Below are positions 45,301 to 53,579 of a stretch of DNA of 64,000 bases, in pieces. Source of the stretch: Ensifer aridi (GTDB lineage Bacteria; Pseudomonadota; Alphaproteobacteria; Rhizobiales; Rhizobiaceae). Location: assembly GCF_002078505.1 (NCBI RefSeq), contig NZ_LUAV01000038.1:62001-126000 (forward strand), in the 5' to 3' direction. Numbering within the stretch: the stretch's first letter is position 1; every line of letters begins with the position of its first letter. The translations under genes and the position numbers were made by a program. The notes below the pieces were generated by a model. It was given only the letters and a program-made list of their open reading frames with translations, was not told the origin of the DNA and ran no database searches.

Positions 45301-45558
45301 TTCGGCGCGGGAGACAAGCTCGCCCTATCGACGACCGTCTTCACCGCGCTGAGCGCCGGTTCGCTGGCAAGCGCGCAATTCTACGCGGCCGCCGGCGCGA
45401 CCGCGGCGCAGGACGCCAACCACAGGATCATCTATGATACGACGACGGGCACCCTCTACTATGATGCAGACGGCAGCCTTTCAGGTGCTACGGCCGTGAA
45501 GTTCGCGCTGCTCTCGACGCAACCGGGCCTGACGACGGGAGATTTCCTCATCGTGTGA
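42346..45558 (+). CDS. RTX-type calcium-binding repeat protein, 12 internal repeats
   Basis: A 1070-residue secreted protein. It holds 12 tandem modules of about 64-91 residues, each made of an opening DTADYRDKT-like segment, a beta-rich middle (VTLNG... TVTVGGVAEDT-like), an IRNIEN-type segment and then GGSGNDTLTGD-like nonapeptide Ca2+-binding turns. The only cap is the C-terminal GADTFQFDF segment and IDTISDFGAGDKLAL, which resemble the serralysin C-terminal secretion region of type I exported proteins. It contains no cysteine that I can see, as usual for secreted adhesins. No type I secretion genes are in the window. The start ATG at 42346 follows GGAGGACTGGCC. Likely a cell-surface or matrix protein that binds polysaccharide; function unknown. 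Confidence 0.9.
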   Translation: MAIINGTSGNNILIGTDQEDTISGLAGDDLLQGLGGADVINGGLGVDTADYRDKTAGISVTLNGINDAVVTVGGIDEDILRRIENVYGGSGDDTITGDAENNLFRGGGGSDVLDGGAGIDTVDFTDKTTSVVVTLGGATPTTVFVNGLAEDTISNFENAYGGSGDDILTGDDRNNVLRGEAGNDTLNGGSGDDALFGGAGDDEVDGGAGIDTFDIREKTAAVVLTLNGANAATVFVGGVAEDTIRNVENIVGGSAGDTLTGDAAANKLSGARGNDWLKGSGGADILDGGEDIDTADYSDKTAAIAVTLNGSSLATVTVGGVAEDSIAKIENVVGGSGGDTMTGDAAGNTFRGGSGADTLDGGDGSDTVDFSDKTQSVLLALNGATNAIATIGGTAEDTVRNIENIIGGSGNDQFTGDAAANTFRGSAGSDALDGGAGSDTADYSDKTASVVVRLAGASAATVSVGGVAEDTLRNIENIIGGAGNDVLAGDGFANVLDGGAGSDTVDYSASTKQIALTLNGANSSTVLVGGVAEDSVRNIENVTGGAASDVITGDAQANIIIGGAGDDLLKGGGGLDVIDGGVGSDTIDLSDKTAAIVLTLGAASAIATVGGVDEDTVRNIENIFGGAGADVLTGDGGSNTLRGGGGADTLDGGAGVDTADYRDKTRSVVLTLDGANAVIVKVDGANEDTIRNFENISGGSAGDTLTGDKLANTLRGNDGNDTLTGGLGRDVLDGGNGIDAADYREKTEAISVTLNGTANASVVVAGIAEDTIRGIENILAGSAADTLVGDSANNLFRGALGADFIDGSAGVDTADYREKTASVRVTLDGGNDSFVFIGGSAEDTIRNIENVFGGKGNDTLTGDGLDNRLDGNDNKDLLTGGGGADTLDGGAGVDTASYRDKSVSVSVTLNGATTATVTVGGVAEDTVRNIENVWGGTGNDDLRGDANANLLSGGGGSDVLFGNAGADTFQFDFALGATNIDTISDFGAGDKLALSTTVFTALSAGSLASAQFYAAAGATAAQDANHRIIYDTTTGTLYYDADGSLSGATAVKFALLSTQPGLTTGDFLIV

Positions 45559-45797
45559 CGAGCACTATTGTGCCGACAGGCTGGTCAAGGCAATCACCGG
45601 CTATCGGCCGCTCGCTCGGAAGGCGGAGCTGATTTTTAAGGAGACATATAGTAAACGTCACCGGGACGCCGCCAATGTGCGCCCTCAAGAATGCGAACAA
45701 AAAGGAATACGCAGCTCAGGCGAAACGTACCGAAGCATGTGCGTCATCGCTGATGGAAGGCTTCGTCGCTGATTAACAAATGTAAGCGGCAACCAAG

Positions 45798-47282
45798 TCA
45801 TTCTTGATCCGGCGGAATTTCGCCTCCGGGATCTCCGGCCATGAAGTGGAGGAACTCCTCGAGGTTTGTCCATCCGTCGTTGTCCATATCCTGCCGGCCG
45901 TCGTTGGTGTCTGCCGCGTCCATGCCATTTCTGACTTCCCAATCATCTGAAATGCCGTCCACATCACCATCCTGGTACGGCACCCCGGCATCAAGCTCCG
46001 GCCACCCACCGACGTCCTCCGGATCCGTTTCGAGCAATTGCCCTCTGCGATTCTTGACGTCCTCGATAATTCGTCTGTCTACTGCATCTCGTTCGGGCTT
46101 TGTGGCGCCGGCATTCGCCAGGACATCTTCGTAGGCAATCATAGGCTCGAAGGTGCGGATGGCCGGGACATCAAAAGGTGTTGCTACGACAAATCGTCTC
46201 TGATCCTGCGCTAGAACCAAGCTGTCATCTTGGCCGGCTTCCGTACGATAGGGCTCGTCGTAATTGTCCTTGACATAAATCGAGTGCCCAAGCCCACTTT
46301 CATCGAAAAGATGCACCATATGGTCGTTGCGCAACTTCTCGCCTGCGATCTTGTAGTTGCCGACAACATTGGCCTGGATACGCGCAAATTCATCACCAAA
46401 GCTCACCACATGTTCCCACTTTGGCGAGAAGAAAACGTTATTCACGACATCCGCGACTGCGCCCTGAATTTTCATCTTTATCTGCGGATTTCTGAATTTG
46501 CCGAACGCGAACAGGGAGTGGTGAACCGAGACGTTGCCGCCCTTGGTAAACAGCATATTGCGTGCGCGATTCTTTTTCCCCGGCCCACCTCGCAGGAGCG
46601 GCTCGCTGGTAATTCCCCACTGCCAAGTGAAATTGCTGGCATCTTCGGAATCGATCGTTTCGTCGGATCCCCAACTGGCGGAGATATGATCAAGCATGAT
46701 GTTTTTCGCCGCCTCTGAATACAGCCCGAGGCCCCCGGAACAACAAGCTTCGCGCGCGTGTGGACCAGGGCGAAGACGAATGTGTCTTATGATCACGTCA
46801 TTGGTTACAATTTCAATTGACGGCCGGGCTTGCATCTTACCGTTCCGGATAGCGATACCTCCGCCCGGCGCAGTCTCTCCGGCAATGGTCAAAAACGGAT
46901 TTCGAACTTTCAACGGTCGTTCGCGAAGAACAATGGTGCCCCCCGTGCGGAAGATGCAAATGCGCGGCCCGGACGCTTCGATGCAGTCACGCAAGGAACC
47001 TGGACCCGACTCATTCGTGTTTACGACATAGATCACCTTCCCCCCTCGGCCTCCAACAGCGGCGGCCCCGAAGCCTTCGGCCGTGGGAAAGGCGCGTTGT
47101 CTACCGTCTGGAAGCTTGGGTGAAATAAGCTCCTCGAGTGCCGTTGCAGCCTGCGCGACAGCCTCGCGCGGATGGACGAGCCACCATGCGCAGAGCAGCC
47201 CCGCGAACACCAGACAGGGAGCGACGCCGAAACGAAATGCGCTCAGATCACGCGACTGCGTGATTACCGTCATGCCCGCCAT
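45798..47282 (-). CDS. Secreted pectate-lyase-like protein with C-terminal calcium loops
   Basis: About 494 residues. A signal or anchor segment (PCLVFAGLLCAWWLVHP) is followed by a right-handed beta-helix with pectate lyase features: AEGFGAAAVGGRGGKVIYV, TIAGETAPGGGIAIR, NDVIIRHIRLRPG, LDHISASWGSDETID, then SFGDEFARIQANVVGN. A Ca-binding C-terminus follows (DGDVDGISDDWEVRNG then DTNDGRQDMDNDGW), like thrombospondin type 3 or EF-hand loops. The ATG at 47282 has GGAGG 4 nt upstream; a longer frame to 47345 exists. It may cleave plant pectin or remodel the bacterium's own uronate-containing polysaccharide. The start lies downstream of the sulfotransferase gene (its 3' end, 47315), 32 bp apart. 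Confidence 0.88.
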   Translation of the reverse strand: MAGMTVITQSRDLSAFRFGVAPCLVFAGLLCAWWLVHPREAVAQAATALEELISPKLPDGRQRAFPTAEGFGAAAVGGRGGKVIYVVNTNESGPGSLRDCIEASGPRICIFRTGGTIVLRERPLKVRNPFLTIAGETAPGGGIAIRNGKMQARPSIEIVTNDVIIRHIRLRPGPHAREACCSGGLGLYSEAAKNIMLDHISASWGSDETIDSEDASNFTWQWGITSEPLLRGGPGKKNRARNMLFTKGGNVSVHHSLFAFGKFRNPQIKMKIQGAVADVVNNVFFSPKWEHVVSFGDEFARIQANVVGNYKIAGEKLRNDHMVHLFDESGLGHSIYVKDNYDEPYRTEAGQDDSLVLAQDQRRFVVATPFDVPAIRTFEPMIAYEDVLANAGATKPERDAVDRRIIEDVKNRRGQLLETDPEDVGGWPELDAGVPYQDGDVDGISDDWEVRNGMDAADTNDGRQDMDNDGWTNLEEFLHFMAGDPGGEIPPDQE

Positions 47283-47314
47283 ATGACCTCCGCCGAAGAC
47301 ATAATGCTGACCGG

Positions 47315-48241
47315 TCACAGGTAGCCGTAACGTTTGAGCATCCAACCGCCCAGTCTCTCAAAGGAGACTTGCTGCTCGGCTGGCATCCTTGTTCGCCACG
47401 ACTCGTCTTTGTTGAGTGCGATCGATGCATCCATACGCAATCGATTACCTGCTACCTGGTGCCCTGGTGCAATGGGATGGCCGTCTTGAAGAGAAGAACC
47501 GATGTGACTGAGGTCCAGTTCAAGAAATGCCCCGATTTGCTGCATAAGTGCGACCGGATGAGACGCAAAATCCTCATATCTCACACGCATGACCTTTTGC
47601 CGGCCGAGCTTTCGTGAAAGATATTCGACTGCAAGATTGACGATGCTCCATCGCAAAGCTGTCCGGAATACGGATCTTGGCTTAATTTCCTTCTGCAGAC
47701 CTGATTTTGCGTCGCGCTCATAGCCCTTCAGCAGTGACCATGCCACTCCGCGCCCGTCACGCACCAGATGGATGACGCGCATGTCAATTCCCGGGATCTG
47801 CGCAAGCGCCATGGCTCTTCCCGGCAGCTTCGATGAATCGACAATCATTTGGGCGTCGGAAGCCAACAGCATTGTGTCGAATAGGCGCTTTGTATGGAGT
47901 GCATATGGCGCAAGCTGCTTTCCCAGACCAACGCCGCAAAGTATCTTTATGAACATTGGCAACCCCTCAAATTTCCGCTGGAGTGCGCCGTATTCCGACA
48001 TCAAGGTCGAGTCCCAACCTTTCGACCACTCCTGCAAAACTGTGCTCCAGAAGGAGCAGTCGCGAATTGGATGGCCGCATGCACAATATTCATTGTTGCG
48101 CCAAACGTGCCGTGTGAGCGACGTTACCTCCCCCGCCCCAATCACCGCAGGATGTTGCCCCAGTGCAATGTCGAGAATGGTTGACCCGCTGCGTCCGTAA
48201 CCTGCGATATAAACAATGCGGGTTGATTGCGAGGGCATCAT
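47315..48241 (-). CDS. Sulfotransferase family protein (third of the locus)
   Basis: A 308-residue sulfotransferase-like protein (Sulfotransfer_3 type). 5'-phosphosulfate loop GYGRSGSTILDIAL near residue 14; 3'-phosphate site VRDGRGVAWSLL near residue 160; both key Arg/Ser residues present. Six or so cysteines (CACGHPIRDC cluster near residue 52) are unusual and could form a metal or disulfide site. No signal peptide or membrane segment. Belongs to the leftward set with the pectate lyase gene after it. Expected to sulfate polysaccharide; acceptor unknown. Confidence 0.88.
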   Translation of the reverse strand: MMPSQSTRIVYIAGYGRSGSTILDIALGQHPAVIGAGEVTSLTRHVWRNNEYCACGHPIRDCSFWSTVLQEWSKGWDSTLMSEYGALQRKFEGLPMFIKILCGVGLGKQLAPYALHTKRLFDTMLLASDAQMIVDSSKLPGRAMALAQIPGIDMRVIHLVRDGRGVAWSLLKGYERDAKSGLQKEIKPRSVFRTALRWSIVNLAVEYLSRKLGRQKVMRVRYEDFASHPVALMQQIGAFLELDLSHIGSSLQDGHPIAPGHQVAGNRLRMDASIALNKDESWRTRMPAEQQVSFERLGGWMLKRYGYL

Positions 48242-48802
48242 ACGGGCCTTTCATTAGCTAGCGCTTTTACTGTGATATCTTGAGCGTGGCCTTCGATCTT
48301 GTGCACATGCGATTGGCATCCAATTGGAATACGCTCACTCTCCCGCTGAATACTGGCCCTGCCGAGCTGACCAGAACGCAACGTGCTTGGCCGACGATCA
48401 CGGGCCTCGAAGTATATCCGGCCGTGGTCACTGACGATCCGAGCACATCTACTTTTCCATCGACTGCTGCCGCACCGCCTCTGGGGTTATACCAAGCAGG
48501 CAGAAGTCACAGTCTCGTTGACAATCTGATCGACGCCGCGAATGACGGACTAGTAGCTTACGCGAAAATTAGAAAACAAAAATATATCAACGATGAATGC
48601 TGGACTGTCGGCAACAGTCCGATTTACTGCCCACTTTACGCAACTGTACTTCATTATTATCTCCTCGCCAACCTTAGACTCCGCGATAGAAGCCGAGGAG
48701 GCGCTTGTGTGCGTCAGCAACTCTACGTTTCGAAGTGCTCTCCGGACTGCTGCCATCATCGCAGCCTCAGTTGCTGCGGCATGCAAGCATCGCCGATTTC
48801 GC
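48242..48802. other. Gene-poor interval between ligase and sulfotransferase genes
   Basis: About 560 bp with lower GC content. A 79-codon minus-strand frame at 48550-48786 and a longer plus-strand frame (48280-48939, overlapping the ligase antisense) are present, but neither has a ribosome site, consistent codon bias or family similarity. It may hold the decayed end of a deleted gene. Confidence 0.4.
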
Positions 48803-50113
48803 TCACCTCAATCTCGCACCGGCGTTCGACCTCTTCTCGGCTTGCACTTGGCGCGTTGCCTGCCGCAGTTGCGCAAGACCGAGTCCAAAGCACAAAAGAA
48901 CTGGTATCGTCCAATATCTCGCATACATGTGCGGATTGAATAAAGCGATCGTCAGGAAGACGACGACAGTCGTAATCATCGCCGCAAGCGCATGTTTATC
49001 TCCCCCAGCCATTCTGACCCCGAAGGCAAGCAGCACACCGACACCCGAAAACATCATCCAGCCAATAAGCGCGAGCAATCCGCCTTCAACCCAGAGGAGA
49101 AGATACAGATTGTGAACAGGAGCAGCTTGTACGCTTCTCTCGCGGAATTGGTCGGCGCCAACTCCCACGACCCAAATCGGTTCACCAGAGATGATCTGAA
49201 CTGCTTCTTCCATAAGTGCCGCTCTCGACACGAAGGTTCCCGCTTCTGATATGTCACCCGAGGAAAGCGCGCCCAAAACGCGCGTCTGGAACGTCTTGGG
49301 CAACATGTCTTTGCTGCCGAATAGCCCCAAAGCTCCAACAACAACGGCGGCTCCAAATGTCAAACGTAACAGCAACCGCGGGGTCGAGATGAAGGCAACG
49401 AAAACCGTCAAGCAAATCGCCATTACAAACAGTCCGCTGTTTGAGCTTGTCAGGACGACCGTGACGAGAAAAACTGCAAGTGCGGGCAAAGCGACGTACG
49501 ATTTAACCCGGCCCGTGGACCAGAAATAGAGGAGAATTGGTAGTGTCAGCCCGTTTATCGCCGCTGCTAGATTAGGATTTCGCAGCACGGTGGCCAGACG
49601 CTTCCCCCCCGTTACTATGCCCCCCCTTCCTTCTCCAGGTACATATCCGACCGCGTAGAAAGTAATGATACCGTGAATATCGATGAGAATTACGCTCACC
49701 AGGAAAATGGCGGCCAACCGATACGCTTCCTTGGGGTCGTCACGGATCAGGATGATCATTAAGAGTAAATATGCGAAGAGATACTGCGCCATAACAATCA
49801 GCCCTCGATGAGGGTTGCTGTGAAGAAGGCTGCCAATCATCATTCCGAGGAACAAGAGCGTGAAGGCGACAAGCCAAAGTCCGGTTGCTTGGCCGAGCGG
49901 CTTGTTCCAAATCCGTCCGCAGATCAAAAGAAGGAAGAGGCTCAAGCAAAAAAAGAAATCGCTGACCGTAAAGAAAAGATCAGAAAACCGGAAAGTCGCG
50001 TAGGGTGCTAGAAAGACAGCCACATAGACGATAGCGCGCTCAACCGCCGCTAGGTGGATGTGCAATTTGGGAGAATGTAGTTCGGCTGCCGTTGTCATGC
50101 CGGTCCCCGACAC
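48803..50113 (-). CDS. O-antigen ligase/Wzy-like polymerase
   Basis: A 436-residue integral membrane protein with about ten hydrophobic segments and one large periplasmic loop near residues 270-350 (VVGVGADQFRERSVQ, then PVHNLYLLLWVEGG), which is the Wzy_C/WaaL signature where a conserved His (PVHN) acts. N-terminal VYVAVFLAPYATFRFSDLFF. It either polymerises repeat units or ligates chains; in a Wzx/Wzy EPS locus polymerisation is likelier. Start GTG 50113 has GAGGT upstream; ATG at 50098 is an alternative. Base composition is more AT-rich than the flanking genes. Confidence 0.88.
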   Translation of the reverse strand: MSGTGMTTAAELHSPKLHIHLAAVERAIVYVAVFLAPYATFRFSDLFFTVSDFFFCLSLFLLLICGRIWNKPLGQATGLWLVAFTLLFLGMMIGSLLHSNPHRGLIVMAQYLFAYLLLMIILIRDDPKEAYRLAAIFLVSVILIDIHGIITFYAVGYVPGEGRGGIVTGGKRLATVLRNPNLAAAINGLTLPILLYFWSTGRVKSYVALPALAVFLVTVVLTSSNSGLFVMAICLTVFVAFISTPRLLLRLTFGAAVVVGALGLFGSKDMLPKTFQTRVLGALSSGDISEAGTFVSRAALMEEAVQIISGEPIWVVGVGADQFRERSVQAAPVHNLYLLLWVEGGLLALIGWMMFSGVGVLLAFGVRMAGGDKHALAAMITTVVVFLTIALFNPHMYARYWTIPVLLCFGLGLAQLRQATRQVQAEKRSNAGARLR

Positions 50114-50143
50114 TATTACCTCACACTAAATATCTCCCGCCGA

Positions 50144-51343
50144 TCACAGCTTATCGGGCTGCCCTCGCAGGAAGCTGAACACCGTTGTACCTATGAGCTC
50201 TTCGTAGACCGATGTAATTGCATGCACGTGGCGCTCGACACTGAAGCGCACGCGAGCTTCGATGCGCGCTGTCTCCACCATGTGGTCGTGATAGGCAGAA
50301 TTGTTGAAGAGCGCTAAGCAAGCTTTGGCGAATTCATCCGGATCGTCCGGCCGAACGAGCATGCCGGTCTCGCCATCCTCAACCACTTCCGGATTTCCAC
50401 CGGAGTCAGTCGCAATGACTGGTGTGCCTAACAGCATCGCTTCGACAAGGGTTCTTCCCAGAGGTTCATTCACGGCCGTGACCAGAAGGGCATCGAGCCC
50501 TGCAATCCAGGGCTCGCCCGGATAGCGAAAGCCCATAAAGTGAATGCAATCGGCAACCCCAAGTGCTTTGGCGCGCGATCTTGCAGCGTCGTCAAGCCCG
50601 TTGAGCGCGTTCCCGAAAAACAGTCCTGCAAACTTGATCTCGGGCGCCAATCGCCTTAGAGCCGCGAGGGCCTCAACGAACAAGATTGGTCTCTTCCGGT
50701 CCACAAGGGTTCCCACATATCCGAGAAGCTTTGTCTCGGGCGGACAACCAATCTCCGCGAGCACCATCTTCCGAGCGTCTTGGCGCTCGACGCTGATCAT
50801 TTTCATGACGTCGAATGGACTATGAACGACACTGCACTTGCCTGCAGCCGAGAAAAGGCCGGGGCGGGGGGAGGCAAATTTTGATACTGCTACGACACGG
50901 TTGGGGAGCCAGGGCGCGACGCGTCGTAACCCAAACGAAGATGTGTCGCCGCGATGGTGCCAGAGGTGCTTCGACCCGGCGAGTCGTGCTGCAAAGCCCC
51001 AGACGAGATGTGTGCGGCCGTCGTTCGTGTGCACTATTGTCGCATTTTTGGCTCTCAAAAATTTCACGAGTGCGGGGAGCGTTCGCGCTACATTGAGAAC
51101 CGCAGTGCCGTTGCGCGCGTCCGCCCGCTTCAAACGGTTTGAAACGGGGGCGGCTTCAAAGTCGATACCCTCTCGCCGAAACAGATCTGCAACCGGCCCA
51201 TCAGTATGATGCAGCACAACCAATGGAGTGAACTGCGATCTAGGAATATTGCGTATCAGGCCAAGAGCGGACATGTGGCTTCCGCCAATTAAATCCCCTA
51301 TGAAAGGAAAGCATACAACCGGTGGAGTGCCGCATGTCCTCAT
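50144..51343 (-). CDS. GT4 family glycosyltransferase
   Basis: A 399-residue GT-B enzyme: N-terminal FPFIGDLIGGSHMSALGLI, middle LLGYVGTLVDRKRPILFVEAL start of the donor domain, and the donor signature in NEPLGRTLVEAMLLGTPVIA (E-x7-E), then GGNPEVVEDGETGMLV. It lies 30 bp before the O-antigen-ligase-like gene in the same direction. Donor sugar unknown. Confidence 0.9.
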   Translation of the reverse strand: MRTCGTPPVVCFPFIGDLIGGSHMSALGLIRNIPRSQFTPLVVLHHTDGPVADLFRREGIDFEAAPVSNRLKRADARNGTAVLNVARTLPALVKFLRAKNATIVHTNDGRTHLVWGFAARLAGSKHLWHHRGDTSSFGLRRVAPWLPNRVVAVSKFASPRPGLFSAAGKCSVVHSPFDVMKMISVERQDARKMVLAEIGCPPETKLLGYVGTLVDRKRPILFVEALAALRRLAPEIKFAGLFFGNALNGLDDAARSRAKALGVADCIHFMGFRYPGEPWIAGLDALLVTAVNEPLGRTLVEAMLLGTPVIATDSGGNPEVVEDGETGMLVRPDDPDEFAKACLALFNNSAYHDHMVETARIEARVRFSVERHVHAITSVYEELIGTTVFSFLRGQPDKL

Positions 51344-51581
51344 GATGAACGCCCGCCGTCAGAAATACTTTTAGAGAAACTCGGTTGCAGAGCTTGCATT
51401 CTGTACTATCTTTTTCAAAAAAAATTCTATTAAGATTCATTGAGCAAGCTTATGCTAGCCGCTTGCATACACTACTACATAAATCTGCAAAACGCTTCAC
51501 GATTAATCAGCGCTTATATTAAGTGACTTTACTATCCGTCGGATTTAAAGCGAGAATGACCCAATCCTTGAAACCCCAGTT

Positions 51582-53579
51582 TCACCCGACGTGCGTTGAA
51601 GAGTTGTGCGGGGCTCTTGCCGAAGGGGGCGGAGAGGTTTTCGTTTCTGTATCGACGCGATTGGGAGTTTCGCGAATCCTGTTGGTGCCACTCTGAATCC
51701 AACCACTCGCTGGAATGCGCTTGGAAGTTATGACAAAGCCCCCATAGTGGTGGCGTTTGTGAATTTCGGGATTAACTTGGTTGATTACCGTGCCAATCAA
51801 AGCCGCATGATTCATCCGGAGCTGGGATACACTATCCAGCAACTGCTCTTCAGTTGTCTTGCCCCAAGACACCAACAAAATGACGCCATCCACAAAGGGC
51901 GAGAGCCAGTTTGCATCACCAGAGGTGAGGACCGGCGGAGCATGAAGCACAATGAAATCATACCCGCTCTGTCTGAGTGCCAAAATCAGCTCACAAAGTT
52001 TGTCAGAGTCTAACGATCTGAATGGCTCCACCGTTACGGGCGTTGCGTCGATGAAACCGAATCCAGGTAAAGTCGGAAGTGTCTGTACCACATCCGCAAG
52101 CGCGGCCTCACCTCGAAGATAGAGTTCAATCGGCGAACGTTCCGTGTTTTTCAGGTACGGAACGCTGTGTTGATGGAAATCAAGGTTCACGAACGCGGTA
52201 GGACGCCCGTCTGCTGCTGCAGCAGTTGCAATACCCCACGCCGTCGAGGCGTTCGCGACGTCATGAACACAGGAGGTTACCATCACGACACGATGCGGTT
52301 GTTTCGCCTCCGAATATCGACAGGCCATATAGACTGAGCGCTCTGCTTCTGCAGACGTGACATTGCTCCAGTCTGGGATACACGAAGACCGCTTGGTACC
52401 GGACGACAGAAGGTGCTTGGGAACCCGTGGTACGTAGCCCAGATTTGGCACCCGCAGGAGTTGCGAGATGCGTCGCCCACTTCGGATTCGCGTGTCGGCT
52501 GTCTCCAACATGAGCGCGACCAAAAAGGCGAGCAAAGTGGACCCTGTAAATGCCGCTGGGATGATGATATTGGGCTTAGGAAATGATGGTGAATTCGGAA
52601 CCTCTGCGGCCGACACAATCCGCGCGCTCGGCTTTAGGGATTCGGCCTCGAGGTCCGACAGAATACGCTGAACCTCATCCTCAATCATATTGCGGACACC
52701 CGCGATTTGCGACTCTGCATCGATCATCTCAGGATGGTTCTTGCCGAACTTAGCAGCGAGCTCAGCTCTATTCTGCTGCAATCGGGCCTCTTCGTTCCGC
52801 AACGTTATCAAAAGCGGCTGCGTCATGCTTTGCCGAAGGAAAGCCACGGCTCCGCCTGTGTTAAGTGCGCGCTCCTTGTCCGCGATTCGCTCGTACTGCT
52901 TAAACTCGAGCGAAGCTTCGACGTAGAGGTTCGCGATCGTATTTGCGATTTCTTGAGCGAGTTTGGGGTTGCTATTTGTTACGGTGATCCTCACGGCGAG
53001 GCTCTCCCCAGTCCGGCTCACACTAAACTGGGACAGTAGCGCGGAAATCGCGCGATCGCGTTGAGTTGTTAAATCCGGCGGAACTCTTTTGGGATTAGGG
53101 GATTTCTGGACTCCGATAATCCCTCGAAGATAGTTAAGTAGCCCCCCCTCGCCTTCGTCTCTCGATTTATTACCGCCGCGAGCAAAAGGGTTGAAATTAG
53201 GATCATCGATGAGATTCAATCGGTCTACAATACGGCCGCCAAACTCCCGTGATTGCAGAACGTCCATTTCAGTTTCTGCCGCCGAGCGGTCGCGTTCGAG
53301 CGATGTCAGGGACGCGTCAGTGGCAAACGGTCGAACATCTTTCCGCTCCAGCACCACCTCTGAACTGGCGGTATACACCTCAGGAAGCGTATACGATGCG
53401 ACTGCAGCCAGCAAAGTGCAGACGAAGACCACTGACGCAATAAGCCAAATGCGCCTCTTGACCAGGGCCCAGACATCTAACAGGCCTATTACGTGCCCGT
53501 TCCGCTGAGTCGCTAGTTCGACGCTTTCTCGATAATGAGCACGAGCAGATAGGCTGCCATCAGGAACGAATGTCGTCAT
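51582..53579 (-). CDS. ExoP/Wzz-like polysaccharide co-polymerase with degenerate BY-kinase domain
   Basis: A 665-residue inner-membrane protein with the Wzz fold: a first membrane segment (IWLIASVVFVCTLLAAVASY), a long periplasmic region with coiled-coil helices (EASLEFKQYERIADKERALN and the LRNEEARLQQNRAELA stretch), a Pro-rich PNSPSFPKPN motif before the second membrane segment, then a cytoplasmic ATPase-like domain. In that domain the Walker A loop (GEGKT in working BY-kinases) is replaced by SCVHDVANAST, Walker A-prime loses its DxD, Walker B reads FIVLHAPP, and there is no terminal tyrosine cluster. It may therefore bind no ATP. The ATG at 53579 has AAGG 6 nt upstream. Should set chain length with the Wzy and OPX proteins. 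Confidence 0.88.
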   Translation of the reverse strand: MTTFVPDGSLSARAHYRESVELATQRNGHVIGLLDVWALVKRRIWLIASVVFVCTLLAAVASYTLPEVYTASSEVVLERKDVRPFATDASLTSLERDRSAAETEMDVLQSREFGGRIVDRLNLIDDPNFNPFARGGNKSRDEGEGGLLNYLRGIIGVQKSPNPKRVPPDLTTQRDRAISALLSQFSVSRTGESLAVRITVTNSNPKLAQEIANTIANLYVEASLEFKQYERIADKERALNTGGAVAFLRQSMTQPLLITLRNEEARLQQNRAELAAKFGKNHPEMIDAESQIAGVRNMIEDEVQRILSDLEAESLKPSARIVSAAEVPNSPSFPKPNIIIPAAFTGSTLLAFLVALMLETADTRIRSGRRISQLLRVPNLGYVPRVPKHLLSSGTKRSSCIPDWSNVTSAEAERSVYMACRYSEAKQPHRVVMVTSCVHDVANASTAWGIATAAAADGRPTAFVNLDFHQHSVPYLKNTERSPIELYLRGEAALADVVQTLPTLPGFGFIDATPVTVEPFRSLDSDKLCELILALRQSGYDFIVLHAPPVLTSGDANWLSPFVDGVILLVSWGKTTEEQLLDSVSQLRMNHAALIGTVINQVNPEIHKRHHYGGFVITSKRIPASGWIQSGTNRIRETPNRVDTETKTSPPPSARAPHNSSTHVG

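Noticed and set aside
42346..45558. Long minus-strand open frames inside the RTX gene
   Set aside because: They are produced by the repetitive, GC-rich codons of the RTX repeats read antisense; they have repetitive Pro/Ser-rich sequence, no ribosome sites and no family similarity.
48280..48939. A 219-codon plus-strand frame between sulfotransferase and ligase genes
   Set aside because: It runs into the antisense of the ligase gene, shows no coherent domain and has no ribosome site.
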